A stretch of DNA of 64,000 nucleotides from Streptomyces pactum (GTDB lineage: Bacteria; Actinomycetota; Actinomycetes; Streptomycetales; Streptomycetaceae): NCBI RefSeq assembly GCF_002005225.1, contig NZ_CP019724.1, positions 3,350,501 to 3,414,500 on the forward strand, written 5' to 3'. Position 1 is the first letter of the stretch, and the number at the start of each line of letters is the position of its first letter. This document shows, piece after piece, positions 36,223 through 44,889 of this stretch. The position numbers and the translations under genes are program-made. Below the pieces are notes generated by a model. The model did not search any database. It was not told where the DNA came from and worked only from the letters and a program-made list of their open reading frames with translations.

Positions 36223-36596
36223 CGGTCCCCACCCACTTCCGACCGCTGCCGCACAGGACAGCCGTTACCCCAAGTACGTTCGAGACACCCGGAACGCTAC
36301 TAACGGGTAAACCCCACGACAAGAGGTCTGCGACGAGCAAAGAATCATTGGGCCATTCGTAGGGACTCCACAAAGAAACAGAGTGGCCCGCAGCACCCTC
36401 TTACAGAGACCTTGCCCACATCGGGGGGCTAGGGTTTCCCGGAGGAGTCCTGCGTTTCGCGGTACGACAAGGGATTTCGCGGGTCGAGCGAGCCTCGAAT
36501 CACGCTCCGTGTGGGCAAGCTCACCATTGGGGACGGGTCGAAGTGCCGTGTCGGCAGTCCCTAAACTCGGCTTGTTTCAAGGAGGGAGCCTCAATC
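36223..36596. other. Upstream region of accA2, non-coding
   Basis: 374 bp, relatively AT-rich for this genome. No ORF with RBS apart from the accA2 signal GGAGGGA (36581-36587). A promoter must lie here, but I could not assign a convincing -35/-10 pair. CTAACGGGTAA near 36300 stands out from background without a known match. Confidence 0.5.
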
Positions 36597-38369
36597 GTGC
36601 GCAAGGTGCTCATCGCCAACCGTGGCGAAATCGCTGTCCGCGTGGCCCGGGCCTGCCGGGACGCCGGGATCGCGAGCGTGGCCGTCTACGCGGACCCGGA
36701 CCGGGACGCTCTGCATGTCCGCGCCGCTGATGAGGCGTTCGCCCTGGGTGGTGACACCCCCGGCACCAGTTACCTGGACATCGCCAAGGTCCTCAAAGCG
36801 GCGCGTGAGTCGGGCGCGGACGCCATCCACCCCGGCTACGGATTCCTTTCCGAGAACGCCGAGTTCGCGCAGGCGGTCCTGGACGCCGGTCTGATCTGGA
36901 TCGGCCCGCCCCCGCAGGCGATCCGCGACCTGGGTGACAAGGTCGCGGCCAGGCACATCGCCCAGCGGGCCGGCGCCCCGCTGGTCGCCGGCACCCCCGA
37001 CCCGGTCTCCGGCGCGGAGGAGGTCGTGGCCTTCGCCAAGGAGCACGGCCTGCCGATCGCGATCAAGGCCGCCTTCGGCGGCGGCGGGCGCGGCCTGAAG
37101 GTCGCCCGCACCCTGGAAGAGGTCCCCGAGCTGTACGACTCGGCCGTCCGTGAGGCCGTGGCCGCGTTCGGGCGCGGTGAGTGCTTCGTCGAGCGCTACC
37201 TCGACAAGCCCCGCCACGTGGAGACCCAGTGCCTGGCCGACACCCACGGCAACGTGGTCGTCGTCTCCACCCGCGACTGCTCCCTGCAGCGCCGCCACCA
37301 GAAGCTGGTGGAGGAGGCCCCCGCCCCCTTCCTGTCCCAGGCACAGGTTGACGAGCTGTACGCGGCCTCGAAGGCGATCCTGAAGGAGGCCGGCTACGTC
37401 GGCGCCGGCACCGTGGAGTTCCTGGTGGGCGTGGACGGCACGATCTCCTTCCTGGAGGTCAACACCCGCCTCCAGGTCGAGCACCCGGTCACCGAGGAGG
37501 TCGCCGGCCTCGACCTGGTCCGGGAGATGTTCCGCATCGCCGACGGCGAGGAACTCGGTTACGGCGACCCCGTGCTGCGCGGCCACTCCTTCGAGTTCCG
37601 CATCAACGGCGAGGACCCCGGCCGGGGCTTCCTCCCCGCCCCCGGCACCGTCACCGCCTTCACCCCGCCCGCCGGCCCCGGCGTCCGCCTCGACGCCGGC
37701 GTCGAGTCCGGCAGCGTGATCGGCCCGGCCTGGGACTCCCTGCTGGCGAAGCTGATCGTGACCGGGCGCACCCGCAAGGAGGCCCTGCAGCGGGCCGCCC
37801 GCGCCCTGGAGGAGTTCCAGGTCGAGGGCATGGCCACCGCCATCCCCTTCCACCGCGCGGTCGTCCGCGACCCGGCCTTCGCCCCCGAGCTGACCGGCTC
37901 CGCCGACCCGTTCACGGTTCACACCCGCTGGATCGAGACCGAGTTCGTCAACGAGATCAAGCCCTTCACCGCGCCCGCCGACACCGAGGCGGACGACGAG
38001 ATGGGGCGGGAGACGGTCGTCGTCGAGGTCGGCGGCAAGCGCCTGGAGGTCTCCCTCCCCTCCTCCCTCGGCATGTCCCTGGCCCGCACCGGTCTGGCGG
38101 CCGGTGCCAAGCCCAAGCGCCGCGCGGCCAAGAAGTCCGGCCCCGCCGCCTCCGGCGACACCCTCGCCTCGCCCATGCAGGGCACCATCGTGAAGATCGC
38201 GGTCGAGGAAGGCCAGGAGGTCCAGGAAGGCGACCTGATCGTCGTCCTGGAGGCCATGAAGATGGAGCAGCCCCTCAACGCCCACAAGTCCGGCACCGTC
38301 AAGGGCCTGGGCGCCGAAGTCGGCGCCTCCGTCACCTCCGGTGCTCCCATCTGCGAGATCAAGGACTGA
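36597..38369 (+). CDS. accA2: Acyl-CoA carboxylase alpha subunit (biotin carboxylase plus biotin carrier)
   Basis: 590 aa, shared by acetyl- and propionyl-CoA carboxylases. The ATP-grasp biotin carboxylase domain starts [20 protein letters not shown], with [12 protein letters not shown] (ATP loop), [15 protein letters not shown] and [18 protein letters not shown]. The C-terminal biotinyl domain carries EAMKMEQPL (biotin lysine about 557). GTG 36597 follows GGAGGGA at good spacing. Partners in this window are pccB, pccE and birA. Length equals that recalled for S. coelicolor AccA2. Confidence 0.95.
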   Translation: MRKVLIANRGEIAVRVARACRDAGIASVAVYADPDRDALHVRAADEAFALGGDTPGTSYLDIAKVLKAARESGADAIHPGYGFLSENAEFAQAVLDAGLIWIGPPPQAIRDLGDKVAARHIAQRAGAPLVAGTPDPVSGAEEVVAFAKEHGLPIAIKAAFGGGGRGLKVARTLEEVPELYDSAVREAVAAFGRGECFVERYLDKPRHVETQCLADTHGNVVVVSTRDCSLQRRHQKLVEEAPAPFLSQAQVDELYAASKAILKEAGYVGAGTVEFLVGVDGTISFLEVNTRLQVEHPVTEEVAGLDLVREMFRIADGEELGYGDPVLRGHSFEFRINGEDPGRGFLPAPGTVTAFTPPAGPGVRLDAGVESGSVIGPAWDSLLAKLIVTGRTRKEALQRAARALEEFQVEGMATAIPFHRAVVRDPAFAPELTGSADPFTVHTRWIETEFVNEIKPFTAPADTEADDEMGRETVVVEVGGKRLEVSLPSSLGMSLARTGLAAGAKPKRRAAKKSGPAASGDTLASPMQGTIVKIAVEEGQEVQEGDLIVVLEAMKMEQPLNAHKSGTVKGLGAEVGASVTSGAPICEIKD

Positions 38370-38388
38370 GCGGCCGTACAGGGCGTCC

Positions 38389-38427
38389 GGGGCGCCCGGT
38401 GGACCACAGCGGTCCGCCGGGCGCCCC
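38389..38427. terminator. Bidirectional terminator after accA2
   Basis: Arms 38389-38405 and 38411-38427 pair over 17 bp with one T-G and a 5-nt loop (acagc), between the convergent accA2 and DeoR-family genes. Confidence 0.8.
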
Positions 38428-38464
38428 GCCGTTGGTGCCGGGGACGCGACGGACCCTGCGTGGC

Positions 38465-39460
38465 TCAGCGTCGGCGCAGATCCGCGACGCGGGCCCGTTC
38501 CGCCCCGGCGTTCTGCTCTCCCAGGGCCGTGGCCCGCAGCCCGGCCGCCGCACCCGGGACCTGGCGGCGGGGTCCGGGAAGCGGCACGTCCCGGCGCTGC
38601 TGACGCGCCGGGACGGCATCACCGCCGGAGGTCCCCGAGGCCCCTGGCCCTCCTGAGCCGGTCGTCGTCGCACCCCCCGACGCCCCGGTCACGGCGATCT
38701 GCACGCCCTGGTCGGCCAGGGCCTGGAGCTCGGTGGCGGCACGGTCGTCGTGGCCGGGCGGCTCGTCGGTGACCAGGCGGGTGATCACGTCCGTGGGCAC
38801 GGTCTGGAACATGGTGTCCGTGCCCAACTTCGAGTGGTCGGCGAGGACGACGACCTCGGCGGCGGCCTGCACCAGGGCGCGGTCGACGGACGCCGACAGC
38901 ATGTTGGACGTGGACAGGCCCCGTTCGGCCGTCAGCCCGCTCCCGGACAGGAAGGCCTTGGACACCCGCAGCCCTTGCAGGGACTGCTCGGCACCCGACC
39001 CGACGAGGGCGTAGTTGGACCCCCGGAGCGTGCCACCGGTCATCACGACCTCGACCCGGTTGGCATGGGCGAGGGCCTGGGCCACCAGCAGCGAGTTGGT
39101 GACGACGGTCAGCCCGGGGACCCGCGCGAGCCGGCGTGCCAGCTCCTGCGTCGTGGTCCCCGCCCCCACCACGATGGCCTCGCCCTCTTCGACGAAGCCC
39201 GCGGCGAGGTCGGCGATGGCCGTCTTCTCGGCGGTCGCGAGATGGGACTTCTGCGGAAAGCCGGATTCTCGCGTGAATCCGCCCGGCAATACCGCACCGC
39301 CGTGCCGGCGGTCGAGGAGTCCTTCTGCCTCCAGTGCGCGCACGTCCCGCCGTACGGTCACTTCGGAGGTCTGGACGACGCGGGCGAGCTCACGGAGCGA
39401 CACGGCCCCGTTCGCTCGCACCATTTCGAGGATCAATTGGCGACGTTCTGCAGCGAACAC
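38465..39460 (-). CDS. DeoR-family transcriptional regulator
   Basis: 331 aa. The N-terminal DeoR HTH is intact (RRQLILEMVRANGAVSLRELARVVQTSEVTVRRDVRALEAEGLLDRRHGGAVL). The sugar-phosphate-isomerase-like effector domain follows, with VVGAGTTTQELARRL and ADHSKLGTDTM. The last 60 residues are a Gly/Arg-rich tail not usual in the family. GTG start. Upstream lie CTGCT-ttc-AGCAG (39488-39500) and TACGCGCCTA (39550-39559), one mismatch from the nucleoside-operator core. Effectors are typically phosphosugars. Confidence 0.85.
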   Translation of the reverse strand: MFAAERRQLILEMVRANGAVSLRELARVVQTSEVTVRRDVRALEAEGLLDRRHGGAVLPGGFTRESGFPQKSHLATAEKTAIADLAAGFVEEGEAIVVGAGTTTQELARRLARVPGLTVVTNSLLVAQALAHANRVEVVMTGGTLRGSNYALVGSGAEQSLQGLRVSKAFLSGSGLTAERGLSTSNMLSASVDRALVQAAAEVVVLADHSKLGTDTMFQTVPTDVITRLVTDEPPGHDDRAATELQALADQGVQIAVTGASGGATTTGSGGPGASGTSGGDAVPARQQRRDVPLPGPRRQVPGAAAGLRATALGEQNAGAERARVADLRRR

Positions 39461-39639
39461 GAAACTGACAGTAACCCCAACGACCGTCTGCTTTCAGCAG
39501 TATGCGCCGAATAACAGAAGTTGTTCGCATGGCAGGATCCGAAGTGGTATACGCGCCTACTCCGGCCGCCTATGCCGCCCGCAAGGTCCGCAACTCCCCG
39601 TGACCAGCCGGGAGTCGGCTCCGGCCGCGGCCGGAGCGC

Positions 39640-41088
39640 CTAGCCCTCCGCGCCGGCCTTCCGCGTGTGCAACTGCCGTGCCACCTCCGCGATCGACCCC
39701 GAAAGGGAGGGGTACACGGTGAAGGCGTTCGCGATCTGTTCGACCGTCAGGTTGTTGTCGACCGCGAGCGAGATGGGGTGGATGAGCTCGGAGGCGCGCG
39801 GCGCCACCACGACACCGCCCACGACGATCTCGGTGCCCGGCCGGCAGAAGATCTTGACGAACCCGTCCCGGATGCCCTGCATCTTGGCGCGCGGGTTGCG
39901 CAGCAGCGGCAGCTTCACCACGCGGGCGTCGATCTTGCCGGCGTCGACGTCGGCCTGCGAGTACCCGACCGTGGCGATCTCCGGGTCGGTGAAGACGTTG
40001 GACGAGACGGTCTTCAGGTTCAGCGGGGTGACCGCGTCCCCGAGGAAGTGGTACATGGCGATACGCCCCTGCATGGCGGCGACCGAGGCGAGCGCGAAGA
40101 CGCCGGTCACGTCACCGGCGGCGTACACGCCGGGAGCGGAGGTCCGCGAGACCCGGTCGGTCCGGATGTGCCCGGAGTCCTTGAGCTTGACCCCGGCCTC
40201 CTCCAGCCCCATCCCCTCCGTGTTGGGGATGGCACCCACGGCCACCAGGCAGTGCGAGCCGGTGATGACCCGCCCGTCGGCGAGCGTCACCTCCACCCGG
40301 TCCCCGACGCGCTTGGCGGACTGGGCCCGCGACCGCGACATGACGTTCATGCCGCGCCGCCGGAAGACGTCCTCCAGCACGGCGGCGGCATCCGGGTCCT
40401 CGCCGGGCAGCACCCGGTCCCGCGACGACACGAGCGTGACCCGCGACCCCAGCGCCTGGTAGGCGCCGGCGAACTCGGCACCGGTCACACCGGACCCCAC
40501 CACGATGAGCTCCTCGGGCAGCTCGTCGAGGTCGTACACCTGGGTCCAGTTCAGGATCCGCTCGCCGTCGGGCCGGGCGTCGGGCAGCTCGCGGGGATGG
40601 CCACCGGTGGCGATGAGCACCGCGTCCGCGGTGAGCGTCTCCTCGCTCCCGTCGGCGGCGCGCACCACGACCTTCCGCGACCCGTCGAGCGCCTGCATGC
40701 CCTCCAGCCGCCCACGCCCGCGCATGACCCGGGCGCCGGCCCGCGTCACGGAGGCGGTGATGTCGTGGGACTGGGCCAGCGCCAGCCGCTTGACACGCCG
40801 GTTGACCTTCCCCAGGTCCACGCCGACCACCCGGGCGGCCTGCTCCATGGGCGGGGTGTCGTCGGCGACGATGATCCCCAGCTCTTCGTAGGACGAATCG
40901 AAGGTGGTCATCACCTCGGCCGTGGCGATCAGAGTCTTGGACGGCACGCAGTCGGTCAGCACCGACGCCCCGCCCAGCCCGTCGCAGTCGACGACGGTCA
41001 CCTCCGCGCCGAGCTGAGCGGCCACCAGCGCCGCTTCGTATCCGCCGGGTCCGCCACCAATGATCACGATCCGAGTCACGTACTCCAT
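39640..41088 (-). CDS. lpdA: NAD(P)H-quinone dehydrogenase / lipoamide-dehydrogenase-like flavoprotein
   Basis: 482 aa FAD pyridine-nucleotide-disulfide reductase fold: IVIIGGGPGGYEAALVAAQLGAEVTVVD, GVYAAGDVTGVFALASVAAMQGR and C-terminal dimer domain ending VARQLHTRKAGAEG. The redox motif is GGASVLTDCVPSKTL: the first Cys of CxxxxC is lost and one Cys remains, as in M. tuberculosis LpdA (Rv3303c), which reduces quinones rather than lipoamide. Start ATG 41088, weak GGGAC upstream. Single gene. Confidence 0.88.
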   Translation of the reverse strand: MEYVTRIVIIGGGPGGYEAALVAAQLGAEVTVVDCDGLGGASVLTDCVPSKTLIATAEVMTTFDSSYEELGIIVADDTPPMEQAARVVGVDLGKVNRRVKRLALAQSHDITASVTRAGARVMRGRGRLEGMQALDGSRKVVVRAADGSEETLTADAVLIATGGHPRELPDARPDGERILNWTQVYDLDELPEELIVVGSGVTGAEFAGAYQALGSRVTLVSSRDRVLPGEDPDAAAVLEDVFRRRGMNVMSRSRAQSAKRVGDRVEVTLADGRVITGSHCLVAVGAIPNTEGMGLEEAGVKLKDSGHIRTDRVSRTSAPGVYAAGDVTGVFALASVAAMQGRIAMYHFLGDAVTPLNLKTVSSNVFTDPEIATVGYSQADVDAGKIDARVVKLPLLRNPRAKMQGIRDGFVKIFCRPGTEIVVGGVVVAPRASELIHPISLAVDNNLTVEQIANAFTVYPSLSGSIAEVARQLHTRKAGAEG

Positions 41089-41160
41089 TGTCCCGCACCC
41101 TCCGACGCGGAGCCGCCCGGGGGCACGTCTGTTACAAGAGCGGCGCTCGGAAGGCTGCCG

Positions 41161-41166
41161 TACCCT
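41161..41166 (+). promoter_or_regulatory. -10 box TACCCT, leaderless-type
   Basis: TACCCT ends exactly 6 nt before the ATG of the next gene, placing the transcript start at or next to the start codon. Confidence 0.5.
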
Positions 41167-41172
41167 CTCCCC

Positions 41173-41610
41173 ATGTCGCTCTACGCCGCGTACGCCGGCA
41201 ACCTCGACGCGCGGTTGATGACCCGCCGCGCCCCGCACTCGCCGCTGCGCGCCACCGGCTGGCTGAACGGGTGGCGGCTGACCTTCGGGGGCGAGCACAT
41301 GGGCTGGGAGGGCGCGCTCGCGACCCTCGTCGAGGACCCGATCACCCAGGTTTTCGTGGCGCTGTACGACATCGCCCCGATGGACGAGGACTCACTCGAC
41401 CGGTGGGAGGGCGTGGGGCTGGACATATACCGCCGCACCCGCGTCCGCGTCCACACGCTGGAGGGCGAGGAGAACGCCTGGACGTACGTCCTGAACGCCT
41501 ACGAGGGCGGCCTGCCCTCCGCCCGCTACCTGGGCGAGGTGGCGGACGCGGCCGAATCGGCGGGCGCGCCGCACGACTACGTCATGGAACTCCGCAAGCG
41601 CCCCTGCTGA
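41173..41610 (+). CDS. Gamma-glutamylcyclotransferase-fold protein
   Basis: 145 aa. N-terminal MSLYAAYAGNLDARLMTRRAPHSP is the YxSLxxG-like substrate-binding start of GGCT/AIG2 proteins, and the interior LYDIAPMDEDSLDRWEGVGLDIYRRTRVRV with its Glu/Asp cluster is typical. Activity on gamma-glutamyl peptides or amines is inferred from fold only. Leaderless-type promoter (TACCCT 6 nt before ATG). Upstream of pnp, same strand, 96 bp apart. Confidence 0.82.
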   Translation: MSLYAAYAGNLDARLMTRRAPHSPLRATGWLNGWRLTFGGEHMGWEGALATLVEDPITQVFVALYDIAPMDEDSLDRWEGVGLDIYRRTRVRVHTLEGEENAWTYVLNAYEGGLPSARYLGEVADAAESAGAPHDYVMELRKRPC

Positions 41611-41669
41611 ACCGCGGCCCCTCGTCGGAAACGACGAAACAACAATCGGGATCCCGTGAGCTCTGTCAT

Positions 41670-41699
41670 CTACGCGCGTAGGCGTAAACCGGCTACCCT
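41670..41699 (+). promoter_or_regulatory. pnp promoter with CTACGCGCGTAG operator
   Basis: The palindrome CTACGCGCGTAG (41670-41681) covers the place of the -35 box; the -10 box TACCCT is at 41694-41699, 7 nt before the GTG. The same 12-mer stands before deoC and add. Confidence 0.7.
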
Positions 41700-41706
41700 C
41701 TTCGGC

Positions 41707-42543
41707 GTGAACGCATCTCTTCTTCCGGACGACATCCAGGGCGCCACCCCAGTAGACCCGAGGGCCGCCGCCGACGCCGCCGCGGCCCGCCTGCGCGAAC
41801 TCACCGGCGCCGAGACCCACGACGTCGCCCTGGTGATGGGCTCCGGCTGGGCACCGGCCGTGGACGCGCTGGGCGCCCCCGAGGCCGATCTCCAGGTCAC
41901 CGACCTGCCGGGCTTCCCCAAGCCGGCAGTGGAGGGGCACGGCGGCAAGATCCGCTCGTACTCCATCGGCGACAAGCGCGCGCTGGTCTTCCTGGGCCGC
42001 ACCCACTACTACGAGGGCCACGGGGTGGCCGCCGTCGCCCACGGCGTCCGCACCGCGGTCGCCGCCGGCGCCAAGACGATCATCCTGACCAACGGCTGCG
42101 GCGGCCTGCGCGAAGGCATGCGCCCCGGCCAGCCGGTCCTGATCAGCGACCACATCAACCTCACCGCCACCTCCCCCATCGTCGGCGCGAACTTCGTCGA
42201 CCTCACCGACCTCTACTCCCCCCGCCTGCGCGCCCTGTGCAAGGAGGTCGACCCCACGCTGGAGGAGGGCGTCTACGCCCAGTTCCCCGGCCCGCACTAC
42301 GAGACGCCGGCCGAGATCCGCATGGCCCGCGTCATCGGCGCCGACCTGGTGGGCATGTCGACGGTCCTGGAGGCGATCGCCGCCCGCGAGGCGGGCGCGG
42401 AGGTCCTCGGCATCTCCCTGGTGACCAACCTCGCGGCGGGCATGACGGGCGAGCCCCTCAACCACGAGGAGGTCCTCCAGGCGGGCCGCGACTCGGCCAC
42501 CCGGATGGGTTCGCTGCTGACGCGGGTACTGGGCCGGCTGTAG
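41707..42543 (+). CDS. Purine nucleoside phosphorylase
   Basis: 278 aa trimeric-type (PNP/MTAP) enzyme that splits (deoxy)inosine and guanosine with phosphate to base plus (deoxy)ribose-1-phosphate. Blocks: [16 protein letters not shown] (phosphate loop), [49 protein letters not shown] and [11 protein letters not shown] start 41707 without Shine-Dalgarno, 7 nt after a TACCCT box, so leaderless. The upstream palindrome CTACGCGCGTAG is shared with deoC and add. The mutase gene follows after a repeat-filled gap. Confidence 0.92.
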   Translation: MNASLLPDDIQGATPVDPRAAADAAAARLRELTGAETHDVALVMGSGWAPAVDALGAPEADLQVTDLPGFPKPAVEGHGGKIRSYSIGDKRALVFLGRTHYYEGHGVAAVAHGVRTAVAAGAKTIILTNGCGGLREGMRPGQPVLISDHINLTATSPIVGANFVDLTDLYSPRLRALCKEVDPTLEEGVYAQFPGPHYETPAEIRMARVIGADLVGMSTVLEAIAAREAGAEVLGISLVTNLAAGMTGEPLNHEEVLQAGRDSATRMGSLLTRVLGRL

Positions 42544-42800
42544 CCCGGCCTCGGCACGGGGCGTGGGTGCCGCCTGCGCCCACCCGGGGAAGTCGGCCAC
42601 AGGAAGTACGACCGACGGCCGCCACGGCGCGACTGAGCACCGTGGCGCGGGGAACCGCGCGGACTCAGAGCCGCGTACGGCGGGAAGGGGACGTGCCGGG
42701 GGGTGTCCGCCCGCAGCGGTCGGCGCGTCATCGCCCGGCACTTCCGTGGCCGACCGAGTCCGCGCCGTTCCGAGGACGGACACCCCCGGCGCGGCCCCGC

Positions 42801-42985
42801 CCCGCACCGAACCGAACGCGCCACCCGCACCCCCACCGAAACCGCACAGGCCGCCGCAGGCACCCCGCACCCCCACCGAAACAGGCCGCCGCAAGCACCC
42901 CGCACCCCGACCGAACCCGCACAGGCCGCAGCAGGCACCGCCCCCGCACAAGCCGCCGAAGGCACCCCGCACCCGCACCCGCACC
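42801..42985. repeat. C-rich tandem repeat, unit about 35-40 bp
   Basis: Variants of CACCCCGCACCCCCACCGAA then ACCGCACAGGCCGCCGCAGG recur about 4.5 times, with small deletions between copies. It occupies most of the 467-bp gap (42544-43010) between pnp and the mutase gene. No supported gene in the gap. Confidence 0.75.
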
Positions 42986-43010
42986 ACGACCACACGAGAG
43001 GCTGACCGAC

Positions 43011-44657
43011 GTGCACGACGACCTCCTCGCACGGGCCAGGGCATGGCTGGCCGAGGACCCCGACGCGGACACCCGCGCGGAACTCGCCAAGCTCATCGAC
43101 GCCGAGGACCACGCCGAGCTCACCGCACGTTTCTCCGGCACCCTCCAGTTCGGCACCGCGGGCCTGCGGGGCGAACTCGGCGCCGGCCCGATGCGCATGA
43201 ACCGCTCGGTCGTCGTCCGGGCCGCCGCCGGCCTCGCCGCGTACCTCAAGAAGCAGGGGACCCCGCACGGGGACGGCACCGCCGGCCTCGTCGTCATCGG
43301 CTACGACGCCCGCCACAAGTCACAGGACTTCGCCCGGGACACCGCCGCGGTGATGACCGGCGCCGGCCTCAGGGCGGCGGTCCTCCCCCGCCCCCTCCCC
43401 ACGCCCGTCCTCGCCTTCGCCATACGGCACCTCGGCGCCGTCGCCGGCGTGGAGGTCACCGCCAGCCACAACCCGCCCCGCGACAACGGCTACAAGGTCT
43501 ACCTCGGCGACGGCTCCCAGATCGTGCCCCCCGCCGACGCCGGCATCGCGGCCGAGATCGACGCCGTGCGCTCCCTGCACGACGTCCCCCGCCCCGAGAC
43601 CGGCTGGCAGACCCTCGACGACTCGGTCCTCGACGCCTACCTCGCCCGCACGGACGCGGTCCTCTCCGAGGGCTCCCCGCGCACCGCCCGCACCGTCTAC
43701 ACGGCGATGCACGGCGTGGGCAAGGACACCCTCCTCGCGGCATTCGCCCGCGCCGGCTTCCCGCGGCCCGCCCTCGTCACCGAGCAGGCCGAGCCCGACC
43801 CGGACTTCCCCACCGTCGCCTTCCCCAACCCGGAGGAGCCCGGCGCGATGGACCTCGCCTTCGCGAAGGCCCGGGAGACGGGCCCCGACCTGGTCATCGC
43901 CAACGACCCGGACGCCGACCGCTGCGCCGTGGCGGTCCACGACGGCACCGACTGGCGCATGCTCCGCGGCGACGAGGTGGGCGCCCTCCTCGCCGCCCAC
44001 CTGGTCGCCCGCGGAGCGCACGGCACGTTCGCGGAGTCCATCGTCTCCTCCTCCCTCCTCGGCCGCATCGCCGAGAAGGCGGGCCTGTCGTACGAGGAGA
44101 CCCTCACCGGCTTCAAGTGGATCGCCCGCGTCGAGGACCTGCGCTACGGCTACGAGGAGGCCCTCGGCTACTGCGTCGACCCCGAGGGCGTGCGCGACAA
44201 GGACGGCATCACCGCGGCCCTCCTGATCACGGAGCTGGCCTCCGCCCTCAAGGAGTCCGGCCGCACCCTCCTCGACCTCCTCGACGACCTCGCCGTGGAG
44301 CACGGCCTGCACGCCACCGACCAGCTCTCGGTCCGCGTCGAGGACCTCTCCCTCATCGCCGCCGCGATGCACCGCCTGCGCGAACAGCCCCCGGCCCGCC
44401 TCGCGGGCCTCCCCGTCACGAAGGCCGAGGACCTCACCCGGGGCACGGACACGCTGCCGCCCACGGACGGCCTGCGCTACACCCTCGACGGCGCCCGGGT
44501 GATCGTCCGCCCGAGCGGTACGGAGCCCAAGCTGAAGTGCTACCTGGAGGTGGTCGTCCCGGTCTCGGCGCACGCCGCCCTCCCCGAGGCCCGCGCGAAG
44601 GCGACGGACCTGCTGACGGCACTCAAGCGCGACCTGTCGGCCGCGGCGGGCATCTGA
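43011..44657 (+). CDS. Phosphohexo/phosphopentomutase (PGM2/PMM-like)
   Basis: 548 aa alpha-D-phosphohexomutase. N-terminal RFSGTLQFGTAGLRGELGAGPMRMN, phosphoserine loop GVEVTASHNPPRDNGYKVYLGDG (Ser about 157), metal loop VIANDPDADRCAVAV, sugar loop ETLTGFKWIA and C-terminal phosphate loop VIVRPSGTEPKLKCYLEV. The length and sequence type resemble PGM2-class enzymes that act on ribose-1-phosphate, which would link PNP to DeoC; usual annotation is phosphomannomutase. GTG start with GAGAGG upstream. A 15-bp-stem terminator follows. Confidence 0.88.
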   Translation: MHDDLLARARAWLAEDPDADTRAELAKLIDAEDHAELTARFSGTLQFGTAGLRGELGAGPMRMNRSVVVRAAAGLAAYLKKQGTPHGDGTAGLVVIGYDARHKSQDFARDTAAVMTGAGLRAAVLPRPLPTPVLAFAIRHLGAVAGVEVTASHNPPRDNGYKVYLGDGSQIVPPADAGIAAEIDAVRSLHDVPRPETGWQTLDDSVLDAYLARTDAVLSEGSPRTARTVYTAMHGVGKDTLLAAFARAGFPRPALVTEQAEPDPDFPTVAFPNPEEPGAMDLAFAKARETGPDLVIANDPDADRCAVAVHDGTDWRMLRGDEVGALLAAHLVARGAHGTFAESIVSSSLLGRIAEKAGLSYEETLTGFKWIARVEDLRYGYEEALGYCVDPEGVRDKDGITAALLITELASALKESGRTLLDLLDDLAVEHGLHATDQLSVRVEDLSLIAAAMHRLREQPPARLAGLPVTKAEDLTRGTDTLPPTDGLRYTLDGARVIVRPSGTEPKLKCYLEVVVPVSAHAALPEARAKATDLLTALKRDLSAAAGI

Positions 44658-44687
44658 CCACGCGAGGCTGATCACCCGGCCCACGGA

Positions 44688-44727
44688 ACCCGATGGGGTG
44701 CCCCCACCCGGAGGCACCCCATCGGGT
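44688..44727 (+). terminator. Terminator of the mutase gene, 15-bp perfect stem
   Basis: ACCCGATGGGGTGCC (44688-44702) and GGCACCCCATCGGGT (44713-44727), 10-nt loop, 30 bp after the stop. Confidence 0.88.
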
Positions 44728-44800
44728 GATTTCCCCCCGCTCATTGACCCGCCCTCCCCTCCCAGGACCGCCCCCCGGGCAACCGTGGACCGGAAAACGC

Positions 44801-44862
44801 ACCGCCGGTACCCGCAGCCACCGGCACGCGTACCGCCGGTGGACGCACCGCCGGTACCCGCA
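44801..44862. repeat. Short ACCGCCGGT repeats upstream of the mannosyltransferase
   Basis: ACCGCCGGTACCCGCA at 44801-44816 and again at 44847-44862, with a related ACCGCCGGTGGACGCA at 44832-44847. Just upstream of the chosen GTG; in the translated frame this stretch is Pro/Arg-rich and unlike the protein that follows. Confidence 0.55.
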
Positions 44863-44889
44863 CCGCCGAGCCACCAGGGAGCCGCCGCC

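Noticed and set aside
36400..36470. TTGCCC and TAGGGT near 36410-36435 as an accA2 promoter
   Set aside because: The spacer is only 12 nt, too short for a -35/-10 pair.
44698..44889. N-terminal extension of the mannosyltransferase
   Set aside because: It would begin inside the terminator hairpin and translate Pro/Arg repeats; the GTG at 44890 has the RBS.
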